Positions 45,848 through 55,164 are shown, numbered from the stretch's first letter. The stretch: 64,000 nucleotides of DNA from Bacteroidia bacterium (GCA_016787445.1 JAEUTQ010000016.1:58656-122655); one strand, 5' to 3'. Notes: generated by a model from the sequence alone, not told the origin. A program made the numbers and translations.

Positions 45848-46476
45848 TCAACTGGTATTCCTTTTTCTTTACAGAAGTCGAGTATTTCCACGTATTTCTG
45901 AAATGGATTTTCGCTTTTCCAAAGATAGCTGTTGAGTGCAGCGCCTTTGAAGCCAAGATGGTAAGCCTTCTCGATGGTTTGTTCGTTAATACCACCACGC
46001 GCAATGAAATCTTTACCGGAAGTTTTGATAGCGGCCGTTAAACCATGTTCATAGAACCCGCTGTAAAATGTATTGGTAAGCGCATTAAACACTGTTCCCA
46101 ATAAATAATAATTAAACTTGATTTCTTCAGTGTTATAAACTTCAGATAGTTTATGGTAAGAACGCGAAGAAAATATTTTTTTATTCCTCACGCGTAATTT
46201 CCGTAAGAACCACCATTTTTTAAATTTTCTCTCTAAATGTACATCTGTAAAATGAACACCTTTTAAGTTATACTTAAAAATTAAATCGTGATGTGAATGG
46301 ATGATAATACGGTTGTGAAAATGCGTTGGAATTTTTTCGATATAAGCTGAAAGTTGCTTGGTAGAAAAGCGAGGCTTTCTTAAATGAAGTGTGCTTAATC
46401 CTGCTTCAAAAAGTTTGGTGACAACAGCTGGTTCGTCATCGTTCTTTTTTGAGGAAGTAATTACGGTTAACTCCAT
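45844..46476 (-). CDS. ThiE/TenI-superfamily TIM-barrel protein, divergent
   Basis: A 210-residue protein with the outline of thiamine phosphate synthase/TenI: GLSTLHLRKP near the N-terminus, KGVHFTD, FSSRSYH and a C-terminal ARGGI. The substrate-binding DD pair and the TxTK signature of ThiE are not seen. It is thus a diverged paralogue and may not make thiamine phosphate. It is the last of three overlapping minus-strand genes (PPTase, GGGPS, ThiE-like) and starts on the last base of the GGGPS gene. No thi genes are nearby. Confidence 0.78.
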   Translation of the reverse strand: MELTVITSSKKNDDEPAVVTKLFEAGLSTLHLRKPRFSTKQLSAYIEKIPTHFHNRIIIHSHHDLIFKYNLKGVHFTDVHLERKFKKWWFLRKLRVRNKKIFSSRSYHKLSEVYNTEEIKFNYYLLGTVFNALTNTFYSGFYEHGLTAAIKTSGKDFIARGGINEQTIEKAYHLGFKGAALNSYLWKSENPFQKYVEILDFCKEKGIPVD

Positions 46477-47180
46477 TACTTAAATGCTTTTTCGATTTCT
46501 GTCAATAAATATATGTTTTTTTCTAAAGCATTCCCAACAACCACAAAATTTGCGCCTGCTTCAATAGCCTTTTTTGCTTTTGTGTAGGAGTTAATGCCTC
46601 CGCCAACAAATAACGGCAGCGATATTTGTTTTTTTACGGCTTTAATGATTTTGGTATTTACCTCTTTTTTTGCGCCGCTTCCGGCTTCTAAATAAATGGC
46701 TTTTAAACCCAGTAATTCGCCGGCAATAGCAGTGCTTACAATTTCATCTAAATTCTTTAGTGCCTCTGTTTTGGTTACTCTTTGGGTCGTTGAAATTTTA
46801 GAACCATGAATCAAAATATAACCGGTGGGCCATGTTTCAATTTTGCTGCGAACGATTGTTTTTGCGGCCTTCACGTGTTTACCTATTAAGTAATCGGGAT
46901 TTCTTCCCGAAATTAAATTCAGCAAAAGCATTCCATCTGCGTTTTTAGAAATCTGAGTTTCGTTTCCCGGAAATATGATGACAGGTTTTTTGCTTATTTT
47001 TTTAATAGAAGAAATAACCTGACTCAAATTATTTTTCTTTAACTCACTTCCGCCAACCAAAAAAAAGGACACCTTACTTTTGTCACATAACTTAATTAAA
47101 TCCGGATTGAATTTATCAGGGTCAATCAGTACGACTAACTTGGCGTTTTTAGTTTGGGTTATAAGTTTATCCAATTTCAT
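46476..47180 (-). CDS. Geranylgeranylglyceryl phosphate synthase family protein
   Basis: A 234-residue TIM-barrel prenyltransferase. It has the N-terminal VVLIDPDK motif, HGSKISTTQRVTK, LEAGSGA and the C-terminal LFVGGGINS phosphate-binding loop, all characteristic of the GGGPS/PcrB family. The enzyme attaches an isoprenoid diphosphate to glycerol 1-phosphate, the first committed step of archaeal-type ether lipids. Bacterial group II members are known in Flavobacteria, with uncertain physiology. It overlaps the PPTase gene by 14 bases and abuts the ThiE-like gene. Confidence 0.9.
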   Translation of the reverse strand: MKLDKLITQTKNAKLVVLIDPDKFNPDLIKLCDKSKVSFFLVGGSELKKNNLSQVISSIKKISKKPVIIFPGNETQISKNADGMLLLNLISGRNPDYLIGKHVKAAKTIVRSKIETWPTGYILIHGSKISTTQRVTKTEALKNLDEIVSTAIAGELLGLKAIYLEAGSGAKKEVNTKIIKAVKKQISLPLFVGGGINSYTKAKKAIEAGANFVVVGNALEKNIYLLTEIEKAFK

Positions 47181-47748
47181 CCAATGTGTAAACCAACATG
47201 TATTCGTCGGTTTTCTCGTAGTGAAGATTTAATTTTTTATTGAAGTTTCCAATTTTAATTTCGCCTATAGCTATGCCTTTGTCTTTTTCAACAATTCGGT
47301 GGACATACAAATGCTCAATGAAGTCAACTTCTTTTTTGCTGTAATATTTATACATCGCTTCTTTACAGGCCCAATACGTAATCAATATCTGCACATCGTC
47401 TTTACAGTTGTTTAATTCTGTTTCCGATAAAAATTTATGTTTAATTTTTAAAACCTTGTCGCGAATTAATTCAATATCCACCCCAACTTCCTTAATTTCA
47501 TTTACAACAATTGCCAGCTTATCGTGCGAATGGGTAATGGAAATGTGACAACTTTTATTGTTTAAATAAGGCTTACCTTCATCTGTGTAGCATAATTCAA
47601 CAGGGTGATTAAAAAGCTTTTCTAACAAGTAGACAGTGCCTCCTTTTTCAATATCCCGTTTTGCTTCCAATTTCATAAGTTTCGCGAAATCAGGCAAATG
47701 CAGTACTCCTAAACGGCCATGAGCGTGTATTGAACTTATGTGATGCAA
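47167..47748 (-). CDS. 4'-phosphopantetheinyl transferase
   Basis: A 193-residue enzyme of the PPTase superfamily (Sfp/AcpT type). The magnesium- and CoA-binding motifs are GVDIEL and WACKEAMYKYY. It transfers phosphopantetheine from CoA to acyl or peptidyl carrier proteins. No ATG is available: TTG at 47748 gives the expected N-terminus (HAHGRLGVLHL). It is the first gene of a three-gene overlapping operon with GGGPS and the ThiE-like gene. No carrier protein or polyketide genes are nearby. Confidence 0.88.
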   Translation of the reverse strand: MHHISSIHAHGRLGVLHLPDFAKLMKLEAKRDIEKGGTVYLLEKLFNHPVELCYTDEGKPYLNNKSCHISITHSHDKLAIVVNEIKEVGVDIELIRDKVLKIKHKFLSETELNNCKDDVQILITYWACKEAMYKYYSKKEVDFIEHLYVHRIVEKDKGIAIGEIKIGNFNKKLNLHYEKTDEYMLVYTLDEIG

Positions 47749-47760
47749 ATCTGTTATTTT

Positions 47761-47792
47761 TTTGAGTGTTACAAACTTATGGCTTATCTTTG
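47761..47792 (+). promoter_or_regulatory. ahcY: Two-element promoter for ahcY
   Basis: -33 TTTG at 47761-47764 and -7 TATCTTTG at 47785-47792 are separated by 20 bases, an exact fit to the Bacteroidota consensus. The ATG is 37 bases downstream. Confidence 0.75.
47772..47779 (-). promoter_or_regulatory. -7 promoter element for the PPTase-GGGPS operon
   Basis: The minus strand reads TAAGTTTG, an exact TAnnTTTG match, 23 bases before the TTG start at 47748. It lies between the -33 and -7 elements of the ahcY promoter, so the two promoters interleave. Confidence 0.45.
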
Positions 47793-47829
47793 TTATCCTT
47801 TAAAAAATTAATATAAATAATATAAAATC

Positions 47830-49149
47830 ATGTCAACAGTAACCGCAACAAAGTACCTTCCTTATAAAGTTAAAGATATGTCTTTAGCAGAGTGGGGACG
47901 TAAAGAAATTAAATTAGCCGAAGAAGAAATGCCTGGCTTAATGGCATTACGTAAAGAATATGGCCCATCAAAGCCGTTAAAAGGTGCACGTATCGCAGGA
48001 TGTTTGCACATGACTATTCAAACTGCAGTTTTAATTGAAACCTTAGTTGAATTAGGTGCTGAAGTTACCTGGAGTTCATGTAACATTTTCTCAACACAAG
48101 ACCATGCTGCTGCTGCGATTGCTGCTGCAGGCATTCAGGTTTACGCTTGGAAAGGTCAAACTGCTGAAGAATTTGACTGGTGTATAGAGCAAACATTATG
48201 GTTCGGTGAAAGCCGTCAGCCATTAAATATGATTTTAGATGATGGTGGTGATTTAACTAACATGGTGTTTGATAAATACACTGAATTAGCTGCAGGCATC
48301 CGTGGTTTATCTGAAGAAACAACTACCGGTGTTCACCGTTTATATGAGCGTATGGCAAAAGGAACTTTATTGTTACCTGCTATTAACGTTAACGACTCAG
48401 TTACTAAATCTAAATTCGATAACAAATACGGTTGCCGCGAATCATTAGTGGATGCTATCCGTCGCGCTACTGATATCATGTTAGCAGGTAAAGTTGCAGT
48501 GGTTGCAGGTTACGGTGACGTAGGAAAAGGTTCTGCACAATCTTTATCTTCTCAAGGTGTACGTGTTATCGTTACTGAAATCGATCCAATCTGTGCTTTA
48601 CAAGCTTGTATGGATGGTTACCAAGTAATGAAAATGGATAATGCAGCTAAAATCGCTGATATCTTAGTTACAACTACAGGTAACAAAGACATTATCGTTG
48701 ACCGTCACTTCAAAATGATGAAGCATAACGCTATCGTTTGTAACATTGGTCACTTCGATACTGAAATTGATATGGCTTGGTTAAACAAGAATTACGGAAA
48801 AACTAAAGACACCATCAAACCTCAGGTTGATAAATATACCATTGACGGAAAAGACATCATTGTGTTAGCTGAAGGTCGTTTAGTAAACTTAGGTTGTGCT
48901 ACCGGTCACCCAAGCTTTGTAATGAGTAATTCATTTACCAACCAAACTTTAGCTCAATTAGAATTATGGACTAACACTTCTAAATACGAGAAGAAAGTTT
49001 ATACTTTACCAAAGCATTTAGATGAGAAAGTTGCTATGTTGCATTTAGGTAAACTTGGTGCTGAGTTAGATGTATTAAATCAAGAACAAGCTGATTACAT
49101 CGGTGTGAAAGTTCAAGGTCCTTACAAACCTGAACACTACCGTTACTAA
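47830..49149 (+). CDS. ahcY: Adenosylhomocysteinase
   Basis: AhcY hydrolyses S-adenosylhomocysteine to adenosine and homocysteine in the methyl cycle. The 439-residue sequence has the substrate motifs ([17 protein letters not shown]) and an NAD-binding loop ([13 protein letters not shown]), and it ends in the conserved PYKPEHYRY. The codon choice looks more uniform (many TTA, GGT, GTT) than in neighbours, consistent with high expression. It has its own strong promoter and a strong terminator. Confidence 0.98.
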   Translation: MSTVTATKYLPYKVKDMSLAEWGRKEIKLAEEEMPGLMALRKEYGPSKPLKGARIAGCLHMTIQTAVLIETLVELGAEVTWSSCNIFSTQDHAAAAIAAAGIQVYAWKGQTAEEFDWCIEQTLWFGESRQPLNMILDDGGDLTNMVFDKYTELAAGIRGLSEETTTGVHRLYERMAKGTLLLPAINVNDSVTKSKFDNKYGCRESLVDAIRRATDIMLAGKVAVVAGYGDVGKGSAQSLSSQGVRVIVTEIDPICALQACMDGYQVMKMDNAAKIADILVTTTGNKDIIVDRHFKMMKHNAIVCNIGHFDTEIDMAWLNKNYGKTKDTIKPQVDKYTIDGKDIIVLAEGRLVNLGCATGHPSFVMSNSFTNQTLAQLELWTNTSKYEKKVYTLPKHLDEKVAMLHLGKLGAELDVLNQEQADYIGVKVQGPYKPEHYRY

Positions 49150-49167
49150 TCAAGATTATATTTTAAT

Positions 49168-49199
49168 AAAAAAATCCCGCTCACAAGGCGGGATTTTTT
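49168..49199 (+). terminator. Terminator after ahcY
   Basis: AAAATCCCGC (49171-49180) pairs with GCGGGATTTT (49188-49197) with a T run following. Confidence 0.92.
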
Positions 49200-49245
49200 A
49201 TTTATATTTTTTGTTGTAATATTAAAGAAGCTTTGAAACTAATAC

Positions 49246-50853
49246 TTGAAAGTTATTCATAATAATATTTCGTTTTTCATTCTATTATTGATTTTGCTTA
49301 TTGCAGAATTTATAATTTATCCAATAGGTGAGTTTCCCTTAAACGATGATTTTGCTTATGCCCGTTCGGTTTTTGTTTGGAATGAAACAGGTAGCTTTCA
49401 ATTGGGGTCATGGCCTGCAATGACCTTGTTTTCGCACTCACTTTTAGGACTTTTTTTTGTAAAACTATTCGGTTATTCTTTTATAGTACTTCGTTTTTCA
49501 AATATGCTGCTTTGTTTGATTGTACTCTTTGTTTTATTCAATTATTTCAAAAAATATCAAAGCTCAAATATTGCTGCATTCATTTGTGGAGTAATTTTTT
49601 TTAATCCGTATTATGTAAACCTCTTTAATTCATTTATGACGGATTTAACCTTTATGAATTTTGTAATTTTAGGATTTTATTTCCTCAATGAATATTTTAA
49701 ATCCGGCAAAATTTTTCAAATAATCCTTTTCTCGTTGTTTGGTCTGCTCGCTGTACTTGTTCGTCAGTTTGGAATAGTTTTATTTCTAGCATTTCTTATG
49801 GTTGAAATAATTAGATTTCTTAGAGTTAGAGAAGCCAGAAGAGTTTTTATAGCTATTATCTGTGCAATTATTTCACTGTTTACGTTATATGTTTTTGAAG
49901 GAATTCTTGTCAAACAATTAAGCAATAACGCTGCCTATAAAGGAATTTTTTTTATGAGAGCAGAGGTTCCCTTGACTGGTAATCTGGTTTGGCAAATTTT
50001 AAGTAAAGCACTACTTCTATTAAAGTTTGCCGGTAGTTTTTTTGTTTTAATCTTACCGCTTTATTGGGATTGGTTTAGAATCCGATTATTTTCGAGTAAT
50101 AAATTACGCGTTGCACTTATTTTTATAATAGGCACTGTACTTTTCTTTTTCCTAAATCACCAGCCCATTACCGGCCATTTAGTTATTAATTTCGGTTTGG
50201 GTGTTGAATCAACGATTGATAGATTGTACATAGGAAATAACACCGAAGCCGGTATACATAATGGCTTGTATTATGCCTTAATGTTCTTGTTTTCTTTAGG
50301 TTATTTTTTTGGATTATTATTTATTTCAGTTATTAATTGGAAGAAAATTATTTTAATAAATAACTCTGTATTGTTTCTAACGATTGCTGTTTTGTTGTAT
50401 TTCATTATTATAGGTGTGGCAGAAACATCTTTTGACAGGTATTGTTTATTTCCTGCATTATTAATGATTCTTGCCTTGATGCAGTTAAAAGTAACTCCCA
50501 ATAAAATAGTTTTAAGGAATTGTATGTTTGTTGGAATTATCATAGCGTCGTATTCGGTTTTTGGCTCTAAAGATTATTTTATTAAGGCAAGAAAGAAGGA
50601 TGAAATCGCAAAGGAGTTGATACTTCAAGAGAATATTACTTTCAGTCAATTAGGCGTTGATGCTGAACATCAGCTCTGGGACGGAACAATAAATGATTAT
50701 AATTGGGTGAATTGGGACCATTTTACCGAAAAGCAATTCATTATTTCGCGTGGAGAAATTGATGGGTTTAAAATCTATAAAAAATACCCATTTCAAAAGT
50801 TTATGCCTTATGAAATGGATACTTTATATGTGTTAAAAAACACCTTGAAGTAA
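49246..50853 (+). CDS. GT-C-type (ArnT/GT39-like) membrane glycosyltransferase
   Basis: A 535-residue protein with about eleven to thirteen transmembrane helices. The first extracytoplasmic loop holds PLNDDFAYA, the acidic pair expected for the catalytic site of polyprenol-phosphate-dependent GT-C enzymes. A short soluble C-terminal domain follows. It would transfer a sugar from a lipid carrier to a lipid or protein acceptor in the periplasm; donor and acceptor are unknown. The start is TTG at 49246, with no ATG available. It is a single gene, convergent with purE with a 3-base gap. Confidence 0.82.
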   Translation: MKVIHNNISFFILLLILLIAEFIIYPIGEFPLNDDFAYARSVFVWNETGSFQLGSWPAMTLFSHSLLGLFFVKLFGYSFIVLRFSNMLLCLIVLFVLFNYFKKYQSSNIAAFICGVIFFNPYYVNLFNSFMTDLTFMNFVILGFYFLNEYFKSGKIFQIILFSLFGLLAVLVRQFGIVLFLAFLMVEIIRFLRVREARRVFIAIICAIISLFTLYVFEGILVKQLSNNAAYKGIFFMRAEVPLTGNLVWQILSKALLLLKFAGSFFVLILPLYWDWFRIRLFSSNKLRVALIFIIGTVLFFFLNHQPITGHLVINFGLGVESTIDRLYIGNNTEAGIHNGLYYALMFLFSLGYFFGLLFISVINWKKIILINNSVLFLTIAVLLYFIIIGVAETSFDRYCLFPALLMILALMQLKVTPNKIVLRNCMFVGIIIASYSVFGSKDYFIKARKKDEIAKELILQENITFSQLGVDAEHQLWDGTINDYNWVNWDHFTEKQFIISRGEIDGFKIYKKYPFQKFMPYEMDTLYVLKNTLK

Positions 50854-50856
50854 ATA

Positions 50857-51348
50857 CTACTTCTTCATTTCGGACGAAGACTTATTCACTTTCTCTTTTA
50901 ACTCTTCCTTAAATGCGGCTAATTGTTTTAATACATCTTTATTATTTGAACCGATAATCTGAACAGCTAATATACCTGCGTTTTGCGCTGCATTTACTGC
51001 AACGGTAGCAACGGGCACACCGTTAGGCATCTGTACAATTGATAATAGAGAATCCCAACCATCAATGCTGTTACTGCTTTTTACAGGCACACCAATTACA
51101 GGAAGCGGTGTAAGAGATGCCACCATGCCGGGTAAATGCGCAGCTCCACCTGCACCTGCAATAATTACTTTTAATCCGCGATCAACGGCGGTTTTCGCAT
51201 AATCAAACATTTTATCAGGCGTTCGATGCGCTGATACAATATCAATCTCATAGGGGATATTAAACTTTTGTAAAACTTCGGCAGCGGCATTCATGATGTT
51301 TAAATCACTTTGACTACCCATTATAATTCCTACTTGTGCTGTGCTCAT
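50857..51348 (-). CDS. purE: N5-carboxyaminoimidazole ribonucleotide mutase
   Basis: PurE converts N5-CAIR to CAIR in purine synthesis. The 163-residue sequence has [18 protein letters not shown] and [12 protein letters not shown], all diagnostic for class I PurE. purK, its usual partner, is not adjacent. The YciI-like and glycosyltransferase genes lie upstream on the same strand with small gaps (21 bases), so purE may be read through from them. Confidence 0.97.
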   Translation of the reverse strand: MSTAQVGIIMGSQSDLNIMNAAAEVLQKFNIPYEIDIVSAHRTPDKMFDYAKTAVDRGLKVIIAGAGGAAHLPGMVASLTPLPVIGVPVKSSNSIDGWDSLLSIVQMPNGVPVATVAVNAAQNAGILAVQIIGSNNKDVLKQLAAFKEELKEKVNKSSSEMKK

Positions 51349-51369
51349 GTTGTAAAGTTAAGCAATTAA

Positions 51370-51828
51370 TTAAAATCCTTTTTTCTGTATTTTTTTATGT
51401 AGTTCAGGCGTTGCCATTAAAGATGCAGACCCATACCATTCGGTTAATTCAACCACAAAAACGCCTGCCTTAATAGCGGGGTCAGATTGAGTCAGTTTCT
51501 CCGCTTCTTCAATAGTGCTTACATTGAAAATGTAAATGCCTCTGTACTGTCTGTCGTTTTTCATAAACGGTCCCGCTATGGCTAACTTTCCTTCATCCGC
51601 CATTCTTCCAATATTACTCATGTGTCCGGCGAATAAACTGTCTTTTTTAGCTTTGTCGGTAATGTTAGCCGGACCGGTTTTTAAAATACAGAAAACATAT
51701 TTCTTCATGCCTAGTTCATCCGCGCCTAGTTTTTTAGCGAGTATAGAATCGTAAATGGGCTTGTCGTTGGTTTGACCATAAGCTAAACCGCCAATCAAAA
51801 CAGTAAGAATTAAAATTAGTTTTTTCAT
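51370..51828 (-). CDS. Exported YciI-like protein
   Basis: A 152-residue product with a signal peptide (ending AYGQ) and a YciI/YCII-type ferredoxin-like domain (KYVFCILKTGP, HMSNIGRMADEGKLAIAGPF, AEKLTQSDPAIKAGVFVVEL). YciI relatives are usually cytoplasmic and around 100 residues, so the signal peptide is unusual. Function unknown. Its start overlaps the end of the upstream glycosyltransferase gene by four bases. Confidence 0.85.
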   Translation of the reverse strand: MKKLILILTVLIGGLAYGQTNDKPIYDSILAKKLGADELGMKKYVFCILKTGPANITDKAKKDSLFAGHMSNIGRMADEGKLAIAGPFMKNDRQYRGIYIFNVSTIEEAEKLTQSDPAIKAGVFVVELTEWYGSASLMATPELHKKIQKKGF

Positions 51829-52847
51829 AATGTAAATTGCGTTAAGTTTTTTTCTAATATCATTTTCGAATTAAAATGTTGCTGCCAATATTCCGCCAAA
51901 TATTCTTGTTCACTTTGTCCGGTTGTTGGGATTAAAATTAATTCTTTTTTGCCTAGTAAATACATATCCATTAAAGTACTGTAGCCGCTTCTGCAGATAA
52001 TTTTGTCAGAAGATAAAATCAGTCTTTTTAATTCTTCTTTTTTCGGAAAATCAAAAGTATCAATTCCTTCAAATCTCAAACCTTGAGTCATTATTTTCGT
52101 ACCCCTTACTAAAGCTATTTTTTTATTTGAATTTTTGGCTTTTAATAAAAGTTCATTCTCTAAGGTGGTTCTTCCCGGCTCGGGCCCCGACAATAAAATC
52201 AAATAATCATATTTGTTTTCCCGATAGCTATTGGGATCTACTTCACAAATGACATCTGTTAATCTGCTTTGCGGACCAATATATTTTACGTTTTGGTGAT
52301 AGTGAGTACCGTGAGATAATTCTCCGCTCAGATTTTTAACCGACGCTGAGCTTGTTGAAGCGTCGTAAGTTTCATAATCCGGAACCCATACTTCATCAAA
52401 ATTTAAAATGTATTTTTTATTTTGTTTCTGAGCAAAATTTTCAAATACCGGTGCTTTTAAAAATAATTGATGGGTGATGAAGACACAATGTGCGTTTTTG
52501 GAATGTAAACCAAAGCGGTTGTCGCTTATCACAACATCAATTTTATAATCGTTAATTATTTTTTCAAGAATTTTATTTTCGTTCAATATAATCTTTGAAA
52601 TTTTAGGATAGCTAATCCCTAATTTTAACCAAAGGGGCAGATGCTTGGAGTAGGTAATGTTGTAAGCAGGAATCTCAATCATTTTAACTCCAGAAAATTC
52701 CTCCTCAAATATCGGTTTGGTAAGTGGCGTTACCCCTAAAATTACCCTGTTATGTTTTAGTAATTCCTTAATGATTGGTACACAGCGCGTCGCGTGACCT
52801 AGGCCCCAATCTAAGGGAGCGATAAATATGGTTTTATTACTGAACAA
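51825..52847 (-). CDS. GT28/MurG-like glycosyltransferase, with an embedded palindromic element
   Basis: A 340-residue GT-B-fold enzyme. The N-terminus has APLDWGLGHATRC (nucleotide-sugar glycosyltransferase loop), and the C-terminal half has LLSGPEPGRTT and SGYSTLMDMYLLGKKELILIPT, as in MurG-like enzymes. Donor and acceptor are unknown. The start is TTG at 52847. Residues about 159-170 (ETYDASTSSASV) are a low-complexity stretch encoded by a perfect inverted repeat (52341-52365) and appear to interrupt a DYE...NLSGELSH segment. Confidence 0.85.
   Translation of the reverse strand: MFSNKTIFIAPLDWGLGHATRCVPIIKELLKHNRVILGVTPLTKPIFEEEFSGVKMIEIPAYNITYSKHLPLWLKLGISYPKISKIILNENKILEKIINDYKIDVVISDNRFGLHSKNAHCVFITHQLFLKAPVFENFAQKQNKKYILNFDEVWVPDYETYDASTSSASVKNLSGELSHGTHYHQNVKYIGPQSRLTDVICEVDPNSYRENKYDYLILLSGPEPGRTTLENELLLKAKNSNKKIALVRGTKIMTQGLRFEGIDTFDFPKKEELKRLILSSDKIICRSGYSTLMDMYLLGKKELILIPTTGQSEQEYLAEYWQQHFNSKMILEKNLTQFTL
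52341..52365. repeat. Palindromic mini-element inside the glycosyltransferase gene
   Basis: CGACGCT (52341-52347) and AGCGTCG (52359-52365) form a perfect 7-bp inverted repeat around GAGCTTGTTGA. The core resembles the widespread GCTGAGCTTGTCGAAGC-type bacterial palindromes (from memory). It is in frame and adds no stop codon, encoding the Ser/Ala/Thr-rich insert. Confidence 0.6.
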
Positions 52848-52947
52848 GCCTCAGAAATATATAAAATAAATTTAGCTTAATTGTGATAAATATAACTCAA
52901 ATCCCATCATTAATTTAGTACATTTACACTCCTCAATTTTTTAGCAC

Positions 52948-54474
52948 ATGGAAAAAGTATTAAAAGCATTAGGCATTAAAGAAGTAAACGAAGGCTGCTC
53001 AACCGGTAAAAACTGGTTTTCAGGTGGCGATTTAATCGAATCATATAGTCCGGTTGACGGAAAGTTAATAGCTAAAGTTAAAGCGGCCACCAAAGCCGAT
53101 TACGACAAAGTAATGAAAGCGGCAAACGAAGCTTTTTTACATTGGCGCACTATTCCGGCACCAAAGCGTGGTGAATATGTTCGTCAGTTCGGCGATAAAT
53201 TACGCGCTAAGAAAAACGAATTAGGTCAGTTGGTTTCCTATGAAATGGGAAAATCTTTACAAGAAGGTTTAGGTGAAGTACAGGAGATGATCGACATCTG
53301 CGATTTCGCGGTTGGATTATCTCGTCAGTTATACGGTTTAACCATGCACAGCGAGCGCGCTCAGCATCGCATGTACGAACAGTACCATCCGTTAGGAGTT
53401 GTTGGTATTATCAGCGCGTTTAATTTCCCTGTTGCTGTGTGGAGCTGGAATACAGCTTTAGCATGGATTTGCGGAGATGTGTGTGTATGGAAACCATCGG
53501 AGAAAACACCTTTATGTTCGGTAGCTTGTCAGAATATCTGGAATGAAGTGGCGGCTGAAAATAATTTACCGGAAGGTATTTCATGTATCATCAATGGTAA
53601 TTATACAGTTGGTGAATTTATGACAGCTGATCACCGTATGCCATTAATCAGCGCAACGGGTTCTACCCGTATGGGGAAAATTGTTGGTGCGAAAGTAGCA
53701 GAACGTTTTGGTAAATCTCTTTTGGAGTTGGGTGGTAACAATGCTATCATCGTTTCTGAAAATGCTGATCAGGAAATTGCAATTACTGCAGCGGTATTTG
53801 GTGCAGTAGGTACAGCAGGACAACGTTGTACAACTACACGCCGTTTAATTATTCACGAAAGCATTTACGATAAATTTAAAGAACGTTTAGTGAAAGCGTA
53901 CGGACAATTACGTATCGGAAACCCATTGGATGAAAGTAATCATGTTGGGCCGTTAATTGATAAGGATGCCGTAAACAATTATAAAAACGCATTAGAGAAA
54001 GCAATCACAGAAGGTGGTAAAACAATCGTTCCGGGTGGCGTGTTAGAAGGTAAAGGTTATGAGAGCGGATGTTATGTGAAGCCTGCAATCATTGAGGCAA
54101 AGAATGATTTCGCAATTGTGCAGCACGAAACTTTCGCGCCAATTCTTTACATCATGAAGTATAAAACCATTGAAGAAGCAATTGCAATGCAAAATGGAGT
54201 GCCGCAAGGATTATCTTCTTCTATCATGACTTTAAACATGCGTGAAGCGGAAGAATTTTTATCAGCAGTAGGCAGCGACTGTGGTATTGCCAACGTAAAC
54301 ATTGGAACTTCCGGAGCCGAAATTGGTGGTGCATTTGGTGGTGAAAAAGAAACCGGTGGCGGACGTGAAAGCGGATCAGATGCATGGAAAGTTTACATGC
54401 GTCGTCAAACCAATACGATTAACTGGGGTAAAAAATTACCTTTAGCACAAGGAATAAAATTCGATATTAATTAA
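52948..54474 (+). CDS. ALDH7-family aldehyde dehydrogenase (aminoadipate-semialdehyde dehydrogenase type)
   Basis: A 508-residue NAD(P)-dependent aldehyde dehydrogenase with catalytic Cys294 (GTAGQRCTT) and general base Glu260 (LLELGGNNA). The C-terminal [21 protein letters not shown] is typical of the ALDH7/antiquitin subfamily, which oxidises alpha-aminoadipic semialdehyde in lysine breakdown. No other lysine-catabolic gene is adjacent. slyD follows after 61 bases that contain a repeat-like sequence. Confidence 0.93.
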   Translation: MEKVLKALGIKEVNEGCSTGKNWFSGGDLIESYSPVDGKLIAKVKAATKADYDKVMKAANEAFLHWRTIPAPKRGEYVRQFGDKLRAKKNELGQLVSYEMGKSLQEGLGEVQEMIDICDFAVGLSRQLYGLTMHSERAQHRMYEQYHPLGVVGIISAFNFPVAVWSWNTALAWICGDVCVWKPSEKTPLCSVACQNIWNEVAAENNLPEGISCIINGNYTVGEFMTADHRMPLISATGSTRMGKIVGAKVAERFGKSLLELGGNNAIIVSENADQEIAITAAVFGAVGTAGQRCTTTRRLIIHESIYDKFKERLVKAYGQLRIGNPLDESNHVGPLIDKDAVNNYKNALEKAITEGGKTIVPGGVLEGKGYESGCYVKPAIIEAKNDFAIVQHETFAPILYIMKYKTIEEAIAMQNGVPQGLSSSIMTLNMREAEEFLSAVGSDCGIANVNIGTSGAEIGGAFGGEKETGGGRESGSDAWKVYMRRQTNTINWGKKLPLAQGIKFDIN

Positions 54475-54489
54475 TATAAATAACCATTT

Positions 54490-54525
54490 CCTCAGCGGGC
54501 ACTGCGCCTCTGCGTGAAATTAAAA
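54490..54525 (+). repeat. Probable dispersed repeat copy (CTGCGCCTCTGCGTG type)
   Basis: The sequence CTGCGCCTCTGCGTGAAATT is GC-rich compared with its surroundings. It resembles the short CTCTGCGCCTCTGCGTG-like repeats found in many bacterial intergenic regions (from memory). Only one copy is seen in this window. Confidence 0.4.
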
Positions 54526-54535
54526 ACAAAACAAA

Positions 54536-55048
54536 ATGAAGATAGCAGACAACAAAGCGGTTTCGGTAAATTACCATTTAACTGCAAGCAAAAACAATGG
54601 TCCTGAGGAATTAGTTGAACAAACCAGTAACGAACATCCATTTGTATTTTTATTTGGATTCGGACAATTGTTGCCGGATTTTGAAGCAGCACTAGAAGGT
54701 AAACAAGTGGGAGATAAATTTGACTTCAGAATTACTGCAGCGAATGGTTATGGATTAGTAGAGCAAGATTATGTAGTAAAAGTAAATAAGCAAGCGTTTA
54801 TTGTTGATGGAAAATTTGACGATGCGCGCGTAAAAGTGGGTGAAGATATTGCAATGCACGATCAGGATGGCAATCAGTTAATCGGAAAAGTAATGGAGAT
54901 TGCAGAAGCACATGTAACCATGGATTTCAACCATCCTTTAGCAGGGCATGATTTACACTTTGTTGGCGAAGTGTTAGAAGTACGCGATGCTACAGCTGAA
55001 GAATTAGATCACGGACATGTTCATGGTCCGCATGGTCATCATCATTAA
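54536..55048 (+). CDS. slyD: SlyD-type FKBP peptidyl-prolyl isomerase
   Basis: A 170-residue SlyD protein. It has an FKBP domain split by an insert-in-flap domain (about 70-125), the motif FLFGFGQLLPDFEAALEGK, and a C-terminal histidine-rich tail (HGHVHGPHGHHH) that binds nickel and other metals. It acts as a cytoplasmic prolyl isomerase and chaperone and may support metalloenzyme assembly. No hydrogenase genes are in the window. Confidence 0.94.
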   Translation: MKIADNKAVSVNYHLTASKNNGPEELVEQTSNEHPFVFLFGFGQLLPDFEAALEGKQVGDKFDFRITAANGYGLVEQDYVVKVNKQAFIVDGKFDDARVKVGEDIAMHDQDGNQLIGKVMEIAEAHVTMDFNHPLAGHDLHFVGEVLEVRDATAEELDHGHVHGPHGHHH

Positions 55049-55164
55049 TCCTGTTCTTCATTATTAATTTAGTGTTTAATGTTTTTTAATGCTTCTTAAG
55101 TAGTTTTTTAAAACAATGAAAAACACTAAACATTAATTAAAAAACGATAAAGTTTAATACAATT

